Source: Pseudobacter sp051955275 | Lineage (GTDB): Bacteria > Bacteroidota > Bacteroidia > Chitinophagales > Chitinophagaceae | Direction: 5' to 3' | Assembly (NCBI RefSeq): GCF_051955275.1 | Contig: NZ_JBQCGW010000171.1 | Span: forward strand, 1-64,000 | DNA length: 64,000 nt | Part shown: positions 45,298 through 52,366 of the stretch, piece after piece | Layout of the letters: the number at the start of each line of letters is the position of its first letter | Position numbering within the stretch: the first letter of the stretch is position 1 | Program-made: the position numbers and the translations under genes | Notes under the pieces: model-generated | What the model saw: only the letters and a program-made list of their open reading frames with translations | The model's database searches: none | Told to the model about the DNA's origin: nothing

Positions 45298-45972
45298 TTA
45301 TTTGAGTACGTAGCCCATGCCGGTAAGGGTATGGATCAGTTTATTGCCGGGAAAAGGTTTTTCTATTTTATTACGAAGGTAGTTGACGTATACATCCACC
45401 ACGTTGGCATTGGATTGGCGATCGATCCCCCAGACGGCATCGGAGATGAAAGCACGGGATAATACTTTGTTGGGATGTTTCATGAAGAGCTCCAGCAGCT
45501 TGTATTCGCGGGCTGTAAGTGTGATGGGGCTGCCGTTTCTGCTGGCAGTTTTGGAGCCGGTATCAAGGGTGAGGTCCATGAACTGCAATGTTTCCTGTCC
45601 GATACTGTCCTGGTGATGCCTGCGGTGCAATGCCTGGATACGGGCAAGCAGCTCCCTGAAATGAAAGGGTTTGGTGAGGTAGTCATCGGCGCCCTGGTCC
45701 AGGCCGGTAACGATATCGTCTGTTGTCTGCAGGGCAGATAGCATGATGATGGGCGTCCATACCTGTGCCTGGCGGAGCTTGCGGCAGATCTCGCGGCCGT
45801 TGATGCCAGGCAGGAGAATGTCCAGGATGATGATATCGTAATCTTTGTCCAGTGCGGCTTTGAGACCGGCCTGGCCATCTGATTCCACCTCAACGGTGAA
45901 CTGTTGTTCTTCCAGTCCTTTTTTGATGAAGGAGGCAACTTTCTGTTCGTCTTCTATGATGAGGATGGTCAT
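45298..45972 (-). CDS. OmpR-family response regulator of the efflux locus
   Basis: The protein has 224 residues, starting MTILIIEDEQK at 45972; an in-frame ATG 60 bases upstream would add residues encoded by the dispersed repeat, so it is rejected. The receiver has Asp-Asp in IIEDE, the phosphorylated Asp in IIILDILLPG and Lys in YLTKPF. The C-terminal winged helix (residues about 130-224) has LTAREYKLLELFMKHP and NVVDVYVNYLRNKI. It controls its target genes by binding repeated hexamers, and four phased hexamers lie before the channel gene. It heads the regulator-kinase-channel-adaptor-pump gene order. Confidence 0.95.
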   Translation of the reverse strand: MTILIIEDEQKVASFIKKGLEEQQFTVEVESDGQAGLKAALDKDYDIIILDILLPGINGREICRKLRQAQVWTPIIMLSALQTTDDIVTGLDQGADDYLTKPFHFRELLARIQALHRRHHQDSIGQETLQFMDLTLDTGSKTASRNGSPITLTAREYKLLELFMKHPNKVLSRAFISDAVWGIDRQSNANVVDVYVNYLRNKIEKPFPGNKLIHTLTGMGYVLK

Positions 45973-45999
45973 AGTGTACGGTTTTATTTGTGTGTGCCC

Positions 46000-46025
46000 A
46001 GTTGCTCGCGTCCCCGCGAGTGTCT
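46000..46025. repeat. Dispersed palindromic repeat, left-arm copy
   Basis: AGTTGCTCGCG-TCCC-CGCGAGTGTCT lies just upstream of the response regulator start. It matches only the first hairpin of the full copies at 9521 and 34338; the downstream hairpins are missing. Confidence 0.75.
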
Positions 46026-46073
46026 GCGGCACCCTAAGTGGGCAAAGATTATGATTTATGAATTAAGAGGAGG

Positions 46074-46982
46074 TTAAAAAGCCTTACGGAAAGCCGGATG
46101 GAAGGTCTGTAATGTGTCTTTCAGGTAATTGTTATCCAGGTGGGTATAGATCTCTGTTGTAGTGATGCTGGCATGGCCTAGCATCTGCTGAACCGCCCTG
46201 AGATTGGCGCCCCGCTCTACCAGGTGGGTGGCGAAAGAATGACGGAAGGTATGCGGTGAGATATTCTTCCTGATACCGGCAAAGGCGGCCAGCTCTTTCA
46301 GAATAAGGAATACCATCACACGGCTCAGCGGTTTGCCTCTCCGGTTGAGGAAGAGAAAATCCTCTGCGCCTTTGGCAGCCTGCTGGCGGTTACGGAATCC
46401 TTCGCGGTACATACCGATCTGCTCTATCGCGGCACTGCCGATGGGCACCAGTCTTTCTTTATTACCCTTGCCCACCACGCGGATGAACTCTTCCTGCAGG
46501 TACAGTTGAGAAAGTTTAAGGTTCACTATTTCGCTCACGCGGAGACCACAACTGTACATGGTTTCAAGCATGGCCCTGTTGCGGTGGCCCTCGGGCTTGC
46601 TGAGGTCAATTTGTGCAATGATGGCTTCGATCTCTTCATAGGCCAGTACTTCAGGCAGGGCTTTTCTCAGCCGTGGAGCTTCCAGCAGTACGGCCGGATC
46701 GCTCTTCACGATATCTTCTATGGAACAGTAGCGGAAAAATTGCCTGATACCAGCCACCATGCGGGCCTGTGAAGCGGTGGTCATGCCCAGCTCACTCACC
46801 CATACAAGAAATTGCTGAAGGTCTTTGAGCGTGATCTCTGCAGGGCTTTTGGAAATGTCTGCGGACTGGAGGTATTGCGTGAGCTTTTCAACGTCGTGCA
46901 GATAGGCTTCCACCGAGTTGCCGGATAAAGACTTCTCGGAAGTTAAATAACGTTGGAATCCTTTTTTGCTGTCAAGCCACAT
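46074..46982 (-). CDS. xerD: Site-specific tyrosine recombinase XerD
   Basis: The protein has 302 residues. The N-terminal SAM-like core-binding domain (FQRYLTSEKSLSGNSVEAYL) is followed by the catalytic domain with Arg in SCGLRVSEI near 145, HTFRHSFATHL near 240, GHASITTTEIYTHLDNN with the Tyr nucleophile near 285. Length and motifs match XerD, which works with XerC to resolve chromosome dimers at dif. The gene is single, with housekeeping neighbours and no sign of an integron or prophage. The promoter on the same strand lies directly upstream, and the divergent YkgJ gene starts 35 bases away. Confidence 0.93.
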   Translation of the reverse strand: MWLDSKKGFQRYLTSEKSLSGNSVEAYLHDVEKLTQYLQSADISKSPAEITLKDLQQFLVWVSELGMTTASQARMVAGIRQFFRYCSIEDIVKSDPAVLLEAPRLRKALPEVLAYEEIEAIIAQIDLSKPEGHRNRAMLETMYSCGLRVSEIVNLKLSQLYLQEEFIRVVGKGNKERLVPIGSAAIEQIGMYREGFRNRQQAAKGAEDFLFLNRRGKPLSRVMVFLILKELAAFAGIRKNISPHTFRHSFATHLVERGANLRAVQQMLGHASITTTEIYTHLDNNYLKDTLQTFHPAFRKAF

Positions 46983-47001
46983 GTGTATTATATTCGCCCT
47001 T

Positions 47002-47031
47002 CAAATGTACATAACAGATGGAACCATTCAA
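47002..47031 (-). promoter_or_regulatory. xerD promoter
   Basis: On the minus strand, TTG (47031-47029), a 19-base spacer and TACATTTG (47009-47002) match the Bacteroidota consensus. The box ends 19 bases before the xerD start. Part of it overlaps the 5' end of the divergent YkgJ gene. Confidence 0.75.
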
Positions 47032-47533
47032 TCTAAAGTCTTTCAAGAAAAAAATGATGCTGAACCGCTCCACCCTTCGGCGCTTTCTCACCCGTGTGGA
47101 AACCAAGGAGCCCAAGGGGATCGATAAGGTACAACACCAGGAGGATGTGGAAGTATGGAAAGACATGGATTGCCTGGCCTGCGCCAACTGTTGTAAAACG
47201 ATGTCGCCCACTTTCACCAACGACGACATCAAGCGAATCTCAAAGCATGTGGGCATGAGCGCCCAGGCTTTCCGTGATAAATACCTCTACTTCGAGCGCG
47301 GGGATAAAGACTGGATGAACAAGCAGCAGCCCTGCCAGTTTCTTAACCTGGTAGACAACAAGTGCAGCATCTATGAAGTTCGTCCGCGCGACTGCTCCGG
47401 TTTCCCGCACCATACCAAGAAAAAAGTGCTTGATTACACGCATGTGTACAAGCAGAACGTGGAGTATTGTCCTGCCACTTACAAACTGGTGGAAAGGATG
47501 ATGTACCGCCTGGAAGGGGAGAAGCTCAAATAA
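47018..47533 (+). CDS. YkgJ-family cysteine-cluster protein
   Basis: The protein has 171 residues. The cysteine cluster is CLACANCC near residue 52, then QPCQF, NKCSIYE and RPRDCSGFPHH, the pattern of the YkgJ/CxxCxxCC family that binds zinc or an iron-sulfur cluster. The rest is short and helical. The protein is probably cytoplasmic. It is divergent from xerD, 35 bases away, and convergent with a YraN gene, two bases away. No specific function is established for this family. Confidence 0.9.
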   Translation: MEPFNLKSFKKKMMLNRSTLRRFLTRVETKEPKGIDKVQHQEDVEVWKDMDCLACANCCKTMSPTFTNDDIKRISKHVGMSAQAFRDKYLYFERGDKDWMNKQQPCQFLNLVDNKCSIYEVRPRDCSGFPHHTKKKVLDYTHVYKQNVEYCPATYKLVERMMYRLEGEKLK

Positions 47534-47535
47534 TT

Positions 47536-47892
47536 TCAGCAGTAAATGTCTTCGATCAGAAAATAATCGGCATGGCCATCCCGGTGGAGGGTGATGCTGA
47601 GAATATCATACTGGATGCGTTTCCACTGCGGAGCCAGCAGTTGGTACTGCTCTGCGCATTTCATCATATTCTCCATTTTCTTTCCTGAAACGGCTTCTTC
47701 AGGATAGCCAAAACTGTGGCTGGTCCTGGTTTTGACCTCAATGAAATGCAGGGTGTTGTTGCGGCTGGCAATGATATCGATCTCATATTTGCGGTAACTC
47801 CAGTTCCGGTGCAGGATTACATATCCTTTTTCCACAAACCACTTCACGGCCTGATCTTCTCCTATTTTACCGGTCTCATTGTGTTGAGCCAT
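47536..47892 (-). CDS. YraN/UPF0102-family nuclease-like protein
   Basis: The protein has 118 residues with the PD-(D/E)xK-like core of the YraN family: GEDQAVKWFVEKGYVILHRN, then YEIDIIAS and FIEVKTRTS, where Asp, Glu and Lys form the usual active site triad. Length is normal. It is convergent with the YkgJ gene. The family resembles Holliday-junction resolvases, but its role in cells has not been settled. Confidence 0.93.
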   Translation of the reverse strand: MAQHNETGKIGEDQAVKWFVEKGYVILHRNWSYRKYEIDIIASRNNTLHFIEVKTRTSHSFGYPEEAVSGKKMENMMKCAEQYQLLAPQWKRIQYDILSITLHRDGHADYFLIEDIYC

Positions 47893-47931
47893 GCCTTTGA
47901 TTTTGTATTATTGTAACCCGAAAACCAGCAT

Positions 47932-49167
47932 ATGCAAAATAATACAAAAATATTCAGGCTCGAAGGAAAGGTGCAGCACTACGCATGGGGTGGAAATAGT
48001 TATATCCCTGCGTTGTTATCTCAGAATAACCAGGAAGGAAAACCGTTTGCGGAATACTGGATGGGAGCGCACGACAATGCGCCATCACTGGTAGTGACCA
48101 GCGAAGGAAAGATCCCCCTCAATGAATTCATCGCCAAAGATCCGGCTGGATTGCTCGGCAGCCCGGTGAATAAAACTTTCGGCCGCCTGCCATACCTGCT
48201 GAAGGTACTTGATGTGAATGATATGCTCAGTATCCAGGTGCATCCCACCAAATCCGCTGCTGTAGCGGAGTTTGAGGCGGAGAACAAAAAAGGCACTCCG
48301 CTGAATGCCGCCAACCGGAATTATAAAGACGACAATCATAAACCTGAGCTGATGGTGGCCCTCTCTGATTTCTGGCTGTTGCACGGCTTCAGGAAAACAG
48401 AAGAAACGGCAGAGATCATCGGGAGGATCCCGGAACTGAACTTCCTGAAACCTTTCCATGATCAGAACAATCATTCACGCATATACAGGCACGTGATGAC
48501 CATGCCTCAGGAGGAAGTTAACCAGGCCTTGCAGCCTTTGCTGGACCGTATCATTCCCCTTTACCAGGAGAATAAGCTGGATAAGAACGACCCGGACTTC
48601 TGGGCTGCCCGTGCTGCCCTCACATTCAATGAGCCGGGCCGTATTGATCGTGGCATTTTCTCCATTTACCTGTTCAACCTGGTGAGGATGGAACCTGATT
48701 TTGCCATCTTCCAGGATGCCGGTGTGCCGCATGCTTACCTTTTCGGGCAGAACATGGAGATCATGGCCAACTCAGACAATGTGCTTCGAGGCGGCCTTAC
48801 CAATAAACATGTGGATGTGGATGAGTTGATGAAGCATGTGAGGTTCACGCCGGTGGAGCCCCAACTGATAGCAGGTTCTGTGGAAATGGAGAGCGCGGAT
48901 GGACAGGTAGCCGAAACCCGGTTCAAAACACCAGCCCCGGATTTTGAACTGCGCCAGATCTGGTTGCCGGAAGGGGAGAGCCTGACGCTGCCTGTGAATA
49001 CAACTGATATCTTCTTTGTTTTATCCGGAAATGCAGCCGTGAATAGCGGAAATACCAGCCTTGCACTGAAACGCGGAGAAGCCATGCTGGCCATTCCGGG
49101 AGCTGATGTGAATATCAAAGCAGTGGGTGATGAAGTGGTGATTTTCAGGGCCACAGCCGGATTGTAA
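47932..49167 (+). CDS. manA: Mannose-6-phosphate isomerase, class I
   Basis: The protein has 411 residues. It opens with GKVQHYAWGGNSYIP and has zinc-site motifs QVHPTKS (near 100), KPELMVAL (near 138) and DAGVPHAYLFGQNMEIMANS (near 262), with the downstream RGGLTNKHVDV. It interconverts fructose 6-phosphate and mannose 6-phosphate in the cytoplasm, feeding cell-wall and glycan precursors. The gene is single. A one-mismatch -7 box, TATTATTG, lies at 47906-47913. It is followed by a strong terminator at 49189. Confidence 0.95.
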   Translation: MQNNTKIFRLEGKVQHYAWGGNSYIPALLSQNNQEGKPFAEYWMGAHDNAPSLVVTSEGKIPLNEFIAKDPAGLLGSPVNKTFGRLPYLLKVLDVNDMLSIQVHPTKSAAVAEFEAENKKGTPLNAANRNYKDDNHKPELMVALSDFWLLHGFRKTEETAEIIGRIPELNFLKPFHDQNNHSRIYRHVMTMPQEEVNQALQPLLDRIIPLYQENKLDKNDPDFWAARAALTFNEPGRIDRGIFSIYLFNLVRMEPDFAIFQDAGVPHAYLFGQNMEIMANSDNVLRGGLTNKHVDVDELMKHVRFTPVEPQLIAGSVEMESADGQVAETRFKTPAPDFELRQIWLPEGESLTLPVNTTDIFFVLSGNAAVNSGNTSLALKRGEAMLAIPGADVNIKAVGDEVVIFRATAGL

Positions 49168-49188
49168 TTAATTTTTGATACGATGTTT

Positions 49189-49224
49189 GGGGCTGACTTC
49201 AAAAGGTCAGCCCCATTTATTTTT
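49189..49224 (+). terminator. Intrinsic terminator after manA
   Basis: GGGGCTGAC (49189-49197) pairs with GTCAGCCCC (49206-49214) and is followed by ATTTATTTTT. The stem is nearly the same as that at 52038, and both are followed 18-20 bases later by the dispersed repeat. Confidence 0.9.
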
Positions 49225-49231
49225 GCAGTGC

Positions 49232-49290
49232 CCAGTCGCTCGCGTCCCCCGCGAGTGACTTCTATTTGCTTGCCACCGGCGAGGTGGCTT
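49232..49290. repeat. Dispersed palindromic repeat, left copy with altered second hairpin
   Basis: The first hairpin is AGTCGCTCGCG with CGCGAGTGACT around TCCCC (49234-49260). A second hairpin, GCCACC-GGCGA-GGTGGC, replaces the usual GTCGCC-TCC-GGCGAC unit. The copy lies between the manA terminator and a convergent lipoprotein gene. Confidence 0.75.
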
Positions 49291-49325
49291 CAAAAGATGG
49301 ATCAATACATTCGAAGTGGCAGGCA

Positions 49326-49901
49326 CTATTTTGCGATGAACATTTCAGCCATCATGGTAGTCTGTTCTGCATCTATGCTTGAAACCTGGAATAATCCGGT
49401 TACCTTATTGTCTGTGGTGCGGAAGAGCCAGATCTCGCCTTCATGCGGATGTGTGAGTACGGATTTGGGATTTACTCCTTTATGCCAGGCACCGATCAGT
49501 TCACCGGCCGGTAATTTCTGGTTATTTTTCTGCAATATGCTTCCCAGTTCATCCAGCGTAAGGGTGGATTTTTTGAAGATCACAGACTGGTGGTGGAGCC
49601 AGTTCTCCTGCCCGTATTCAACAGGGAAAACTTCCGGGCTGTACAATCCGTAATCGGGTCCGTTCTTGTAAAAACCAAAGAGGATGGTTTTCTGCAGAGC
49701 GGCATCGATGCTGATCTGGGGCATCATTTTGGCGGTAAGGTCATCCATCGAGAGCCAGTTCTGAGTATAAATACCCAGTTCCTTTTTGTACTGAATGCCG
49801 ATTGGTGAATACTCCACGGATGTGGGAACAGGCTCAGCTTTGTCTTTTTTGCAGGCAATGAGGCTTGTTACGATAAGCGTCATTGCAATCAGTCTTTTCA
49901 T
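49326..49901 (-). CDS. Putative lipoprotein of unknown function
   Basis: The protein has 191 residues. The signal peptide MKRLIAMTLIVTSLIACKK has a lipobox ending in Cys at residue 17, so it is probably a lipoprotein. The mature part has beta-rich and helical stretches (ISIDAALQKTILFGFYKNGP, ELIGAWHKGVNPKSVL) that I do not recognise. The gene is single, convergent with manA, and lies 165 bases downstream of the ahpD-like gene. Confidence 0.75.
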   Translation of the reverse strand: MKRLIAMTLIVTSLIACKKDKAEPVPTSVEYSPIGIQYKKELGIYTQNWLSMDDLTAKMMPQISIDAALQKTILFGFYKNGPDYGLYSPEVFPVEYGQENWLHHQSVIFKKSTLTLDELGSILQKNNQKLPAGELIGAWHKGVNPKSVLTHPHEGEIWLFRTTDNKVTGLFQVSSIDAEQTTMMAEMFIAK

Positions 49902-50066
49902 TTTCCAGAGTTTTTATGATTGAGATAATTGTTCTCTGGCACAAAACTGCAAATAGCCTGGCGTGATAAAAGACCCGTTTAACGGAAGAGGAGGATGACT
50001 TAATGAATAAATAAAGAACGGGCGCCTCCAGGGAGACGCCCGTTGAAATATCTGTTGCCTGTAAAC

Positions 50067-50666
50067 TTATGCAAGAACGGTGATCAGTCCTTTGATCACT
50101 GCACCCAGCTTAACAGCTTCCAGCACTTTGCCTTCGCTGCTGCCATGTTGCAGTACAGATTGCTCATGTGAAGTAACACACATTTCGCAACCATTGATGG
50201 AAGAGATCACCAGGCTTGCCAGTTCAAAGAACTCCTTGCCCAGCACGGGATTCATCATAATGCTCATCTTGATGCCGGCAGGAGTGGCCGTGTAATATTC
50301 TTTCTGCATGAAATGACGGAACCTGTAGAACACATTGTTGGTAGCCATCAGTGAAGTGCAGGCGATCATTTCCGCGATCTCCGCTTCAGTGGCGCCGGCA
50401 TCTTTTGCAAGGCCGGTGAAGGCTTCCTGCAGGAAGATGACCTTGTCGTTCACTGCCACGCCCAGCGCCAGCAATAATGCTTCCTTGCGTGTGAGGTACT
50501 GCGTATTGCTCAGTACATTACTGGTATTGATCTTCAGATCCTTGATATACCGTGCATTCACCTGCAGTAAAGCCTGTGCGTTGGCTGAAGGAACATAGTT
50601 GGGGATATTGAGCTCCGCCAGCAGGTTCTGAAAAGTCTCGTTCTGAATTATTGATTCAACACTCAT
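50067..50666 (-). CDS. AhpD-like alkylhydroperoxidase (carboxymuconolactone decarboxylase family)
   Basis: The protein has 199 residues and is helical, with the redox site CEMCVTSHEQSVLQHG near residue 155: CxxC with the trailing His, as in AhpD. In several bacteria AhpD supplies electrons to AhpC. Here it lies 15 bases downstream of ahpC in the same orientation and probably forms one operon with it, so it likely recycles AhpC and/or acts on peroxides. No ahpF gene is adjacent. Confidence 0.9.
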   Translation of the reverse strand: MSVESIIQNETFQNLLAELNIPNYVPSANAQALLQVNARYIKDLKINTSNVLSNTQYLTRKEALLLALGVAVNDKVIFLQEAFTGLAKDAGATEAEIAEMIACTSLMATNNVFYRFRHFMQKEYYTATPAGIKMSIMMNPVLGKEFFELASLVISSINGCEMCVTSHEQSVLQHGSSEGKVLEAVKLGAVIKGLITVLA

Positions 50667-50681
50667 GGTTCCGGGTTTAGA

Positions 50682-51251
50682 TTAGTTCATGTTCAGCTGG
50701 GTAGTCAGCGTTTCCTGACCTTTATTCCAGTTGCATGGGCAGAGCTCATCTGTTTGCAGTGCGTCCAGTACACGGATAACCTCCTGTACGTTACGGCCTA
50801 CGCTCAGATCGTTCACACTAACCCAACGGATGATACCCTGAGGGTCGATGATGAAAGTAGCGCGGTAAGCGATCTTCTCTTCACTGTCCAGGATGCCCAG
50901 CTCTTCAGCGAGTGATTTTGACGTGTCAGCCAGCATGGGGAACTTCAGGTCTTTCAGATCAGCATGGTCTTTTCTCCAGGCCAGGTGAACGAATTCAGAA
51001 TCGGTAGAAGCACCGATCAGTACTGTATCGCGGTCAGAAAAATCGGAAGCTTTCTTGTTGAATTCAGCGATCTCTGTAGGGCATACGAAAGTGAAATCCT
51101 TAGGCCACCAGAACATCACCATCCACTGACCCTGGCTGCTTGCATGGTCCTGAGTAAGGTCTGCAAACTCTTTTCCTTTTTCTGTTGATACTACTGCCTT
51201 TTTCTTAAATGCAGGGAACTGGTTCCCAATAGACAAAATTCTGTTGGACAT
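50682..51251 (-). CDS. ahpC: Peroxiredoxin AhpC
   Basis: The protein has 189 residues. The peroxidatic Cys is in FTFVCPTE near residue 55, with the Arg partner in IAYRATFIID, and a C-terminal ELCPCNWNKG carries resolving Cys residues. It reduces peroxides in the cytoplasm. A minus-strand -7 box, TACTTTTG, lies at 51315-51308 and an OxyR-like site at 51338-51373. The ahpD-like gene follows 15 bases downstream. Induction by peroxide through OxyR is the likely control. Confidence 0.95.
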   Translation of the reverse strand: MSNRILSIGNQFPAFKKKAVVSTEKGKEFADLTQDHASSQGQWMVMFWWPKDFTFVCPTEIAEFNKKASDFSDRDTVLIGASTDSEFVHLAWRKDHADLKDLKFPMLADTSKSLAEELGILDSEEKIAYRATFIIDPQGIIRWVSVNDLSVGRNVQEVIRVLDALQTDELCPCNWNKGQETLTTQLNMN

Positions 51252-51307
51252 ATAATGATTATTAAAGTTTTTGCTGATTTTCTCTGTGGGGCAATCGTAA
51301 GGTGGCG

Positions 51308-51315
51308 CAAAAGTA
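51308..51315 (-). promoter_or_regulatory. ahpC -7 promoter box
   Basis: On the minus strand it reads TACTTTTG, a full TAnnTTTG match, 56 bases upstream of the ahpC start. Its -33 region falls at the edge of the OxyR-like site, as expected for an activator-dependent promoter. Confidence 0.75.
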
Positions 51316-51337
51316 AGCTTGTAAGTAATAGATAATC

Positions 51338-51373
51338 ATAAACATTATCTATTGATCAATAGATACTATCTAT
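51338..51373. promoter_or_regulatory. OxyR-like operator upstream of ahpC
   Basis: The text reads ATAA-N7-CTAT-N6-ATAG-N7-CTAT. The right half, ATAGATACTATCTAT (51359-51373), matches the OxyR half-site consensus ATAGnTnnnAnCTAT fully. The left half has one mismatch in the first quartet and one inside. The known consensus has seven bases in the centre rather than six. Confidence 0.65.
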
Positions 51374-51419
51374 AATCATGGCTCAGACTGCATCTTTTAG
51401 CAGGTAAACGAAAAAAACG

Positions 51420-51427
51420 TACTTTTG
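51420..51427 (+). promoter_or_regulatory. -7 promoter box for the DUF6580 gene
   Basis: TACTTTTG matches TAnnTTTG and ends 19 bases before the start codon at 51447. A partial -33 element, TTTTA, lies about 21 bases upstream. Confidence 0.65.
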
Positions 51428-51446
51428 GGGCCTATTACTTTCCAAT

Positions 51447-52013
51447 ATGAAATCAAATAAGAAACTGATCTGGAGCCTTATAGTGATGGTTGTGGTGGCC
51501 GCCATTTACCGTGTTATCCCTGACAGGCCGTTGGGATTTGCTCCCCAGCTGGCTATCGCACTTTTCAGCGGCGCTATGATCCAGGACAAAAAACTGGCCT
51601 TCCTGTTCCCGATCGTGTCCATGTTGTTATCAGATGTGCTCTATGAAGGATTGTTTGCAGCAGGCTGGGCGCCATACGGCGGATTCTACGGCGGAATGTG
51701 GATCAATTACCTGCTTTTTGCTTCAGTGACCGTGTTCGGTATGCTGATCAGAAAGATCAATGTAAAGAATGTAGTGGCCATTTCACTGGCTGGTCCTACT
51801 TATTTCTTCCTGGTATCTAACTTCCTGACATGGGCCGGAGTAGGTGACTGGATCGAATACCCGAAAACCTGGGAAGGGCTGATGGCCTGTTATGCAGCCG
51901 GTCTTCCTTTTTATAAAGGCAGCCTGATCGCTACCCTCGGATTCAGCGCCCTGTTCTTCGGAACATGGTACCTGGTAGGTAAGAAAGAAACTAAAACAGT
52001 AGTGGCAGCCTAA
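51447..52013 (+). CDS. DUF6580-family membrane protein
   Basis: The protein has 188 residues with about five membrane helices. It resembles DUF6580 proteins, which share features with substrate-binding (S) components of ECF transporters: RVIPDRPLGFAPQLAIALFSGAM and the YEGLFAAGWAPYGGFYGGMW segment. The substrate is unknown. The gene is single, with its own promoter and terminator, and is divergent from ahpC. It is not part of an obvious vitamin operon. Confidence 0.85.
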   Translation: MKSNKKLIWSLIVMVVVAAIYRVIPDRPLGFAPQLAIALFSGAMIQDKKLAFLFPIVSMLLSDVLYEGLFAAGWAPYGGFYGGMWINYLLFASVTVFGMLIRKINVKNVVAISLAGPTYFFLVSNFLTWAGVGDWIEYPKTWEGLMACYAAGLPFYKGSLIATLGFSALFFGTWYLVGKKETKTVVAA

Positions 52014-52037
52014 GCTGTTGCAATATATTTTTCGGAG

Positions 52038-52072
52038 GGGCTGACCAAAAAAGGTCAGCCCTGTTTATTTTT
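52038..52072 (+). terminator. Intrinsic terminator after the DUF6580 gene
   Basis: GGGCTGACC (52038-52046) and GGTCAGCCC (52053-52061) form a perfect 9-bp stem with loop AAAAAA, followed by TGTTTATTTTT. Confidence 0.92.
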
Positions 52073-52080
52073 CGCCGTGC

Positions 52081-52109
52081 CCGGTCGCTCGCGTCCCCGC
52101 GAGTGACTG
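52081..52109. repeat. Dispersed palindromic repeat, left-arm copy
   Basis: GGTCGCTCGCG-TCCC-CGCGAGTGACT lies directly after the DUF6580 terminator. It corresponds to the first hairpin only. Confidence 0.75.
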
Positions 52110-52366
52110 CTCCCCATCTGTCAGGTTCTTCTATATTATGATATTCAAATAATAAACAGCCTTTATTTAAGATCCTGGTTTATGGAATATCGGGCATAGA
52201 TTCCCATTATGTGGAATGGGTAAATTTGAAAAATCTCAGGGGTGATGGTGATTCGTCATTGTTTTTAAGTAATTAATTACTATAAATTTGCGGTTAGTTG
52301 CACCAGTGATGTGATGACCGTACTCAAAATATCGCCGGTGTTCAATTATTAAAACCCTAATACGCT
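52110..52366. other. Remainder of the 353-base gap before the T9SS cargo gene
   Basis: The gap from 52014 contains the terminator, the repeat arm and one clear promoter. A second TAAATTTG box at 52221-52228 has no -33 partner. Nothing else was recognised. Confidence 0.5.
52259..52290 (+). promoter_or_regulatory. Promoter of the T9SS cargo gene
   Basis: TTG at 52259-52261, a 21-base spacer and TAAATTTG at 52283-52290 match the Bacteroidota consensus. The predicted leader is about 70 bases. Confidence 0.7.

Noticed and set aside
46074..46982. Integrase of a mobile element
   Set aside because: Length, motifs and housekeeping context fit chromosomal XerD, and no attachment sites or phage genes are near.
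9521..52109. CRISPR array
   Set aside because: The repeated units are widely scattered palindromes, not regularly spaced direct repeats with spacers.
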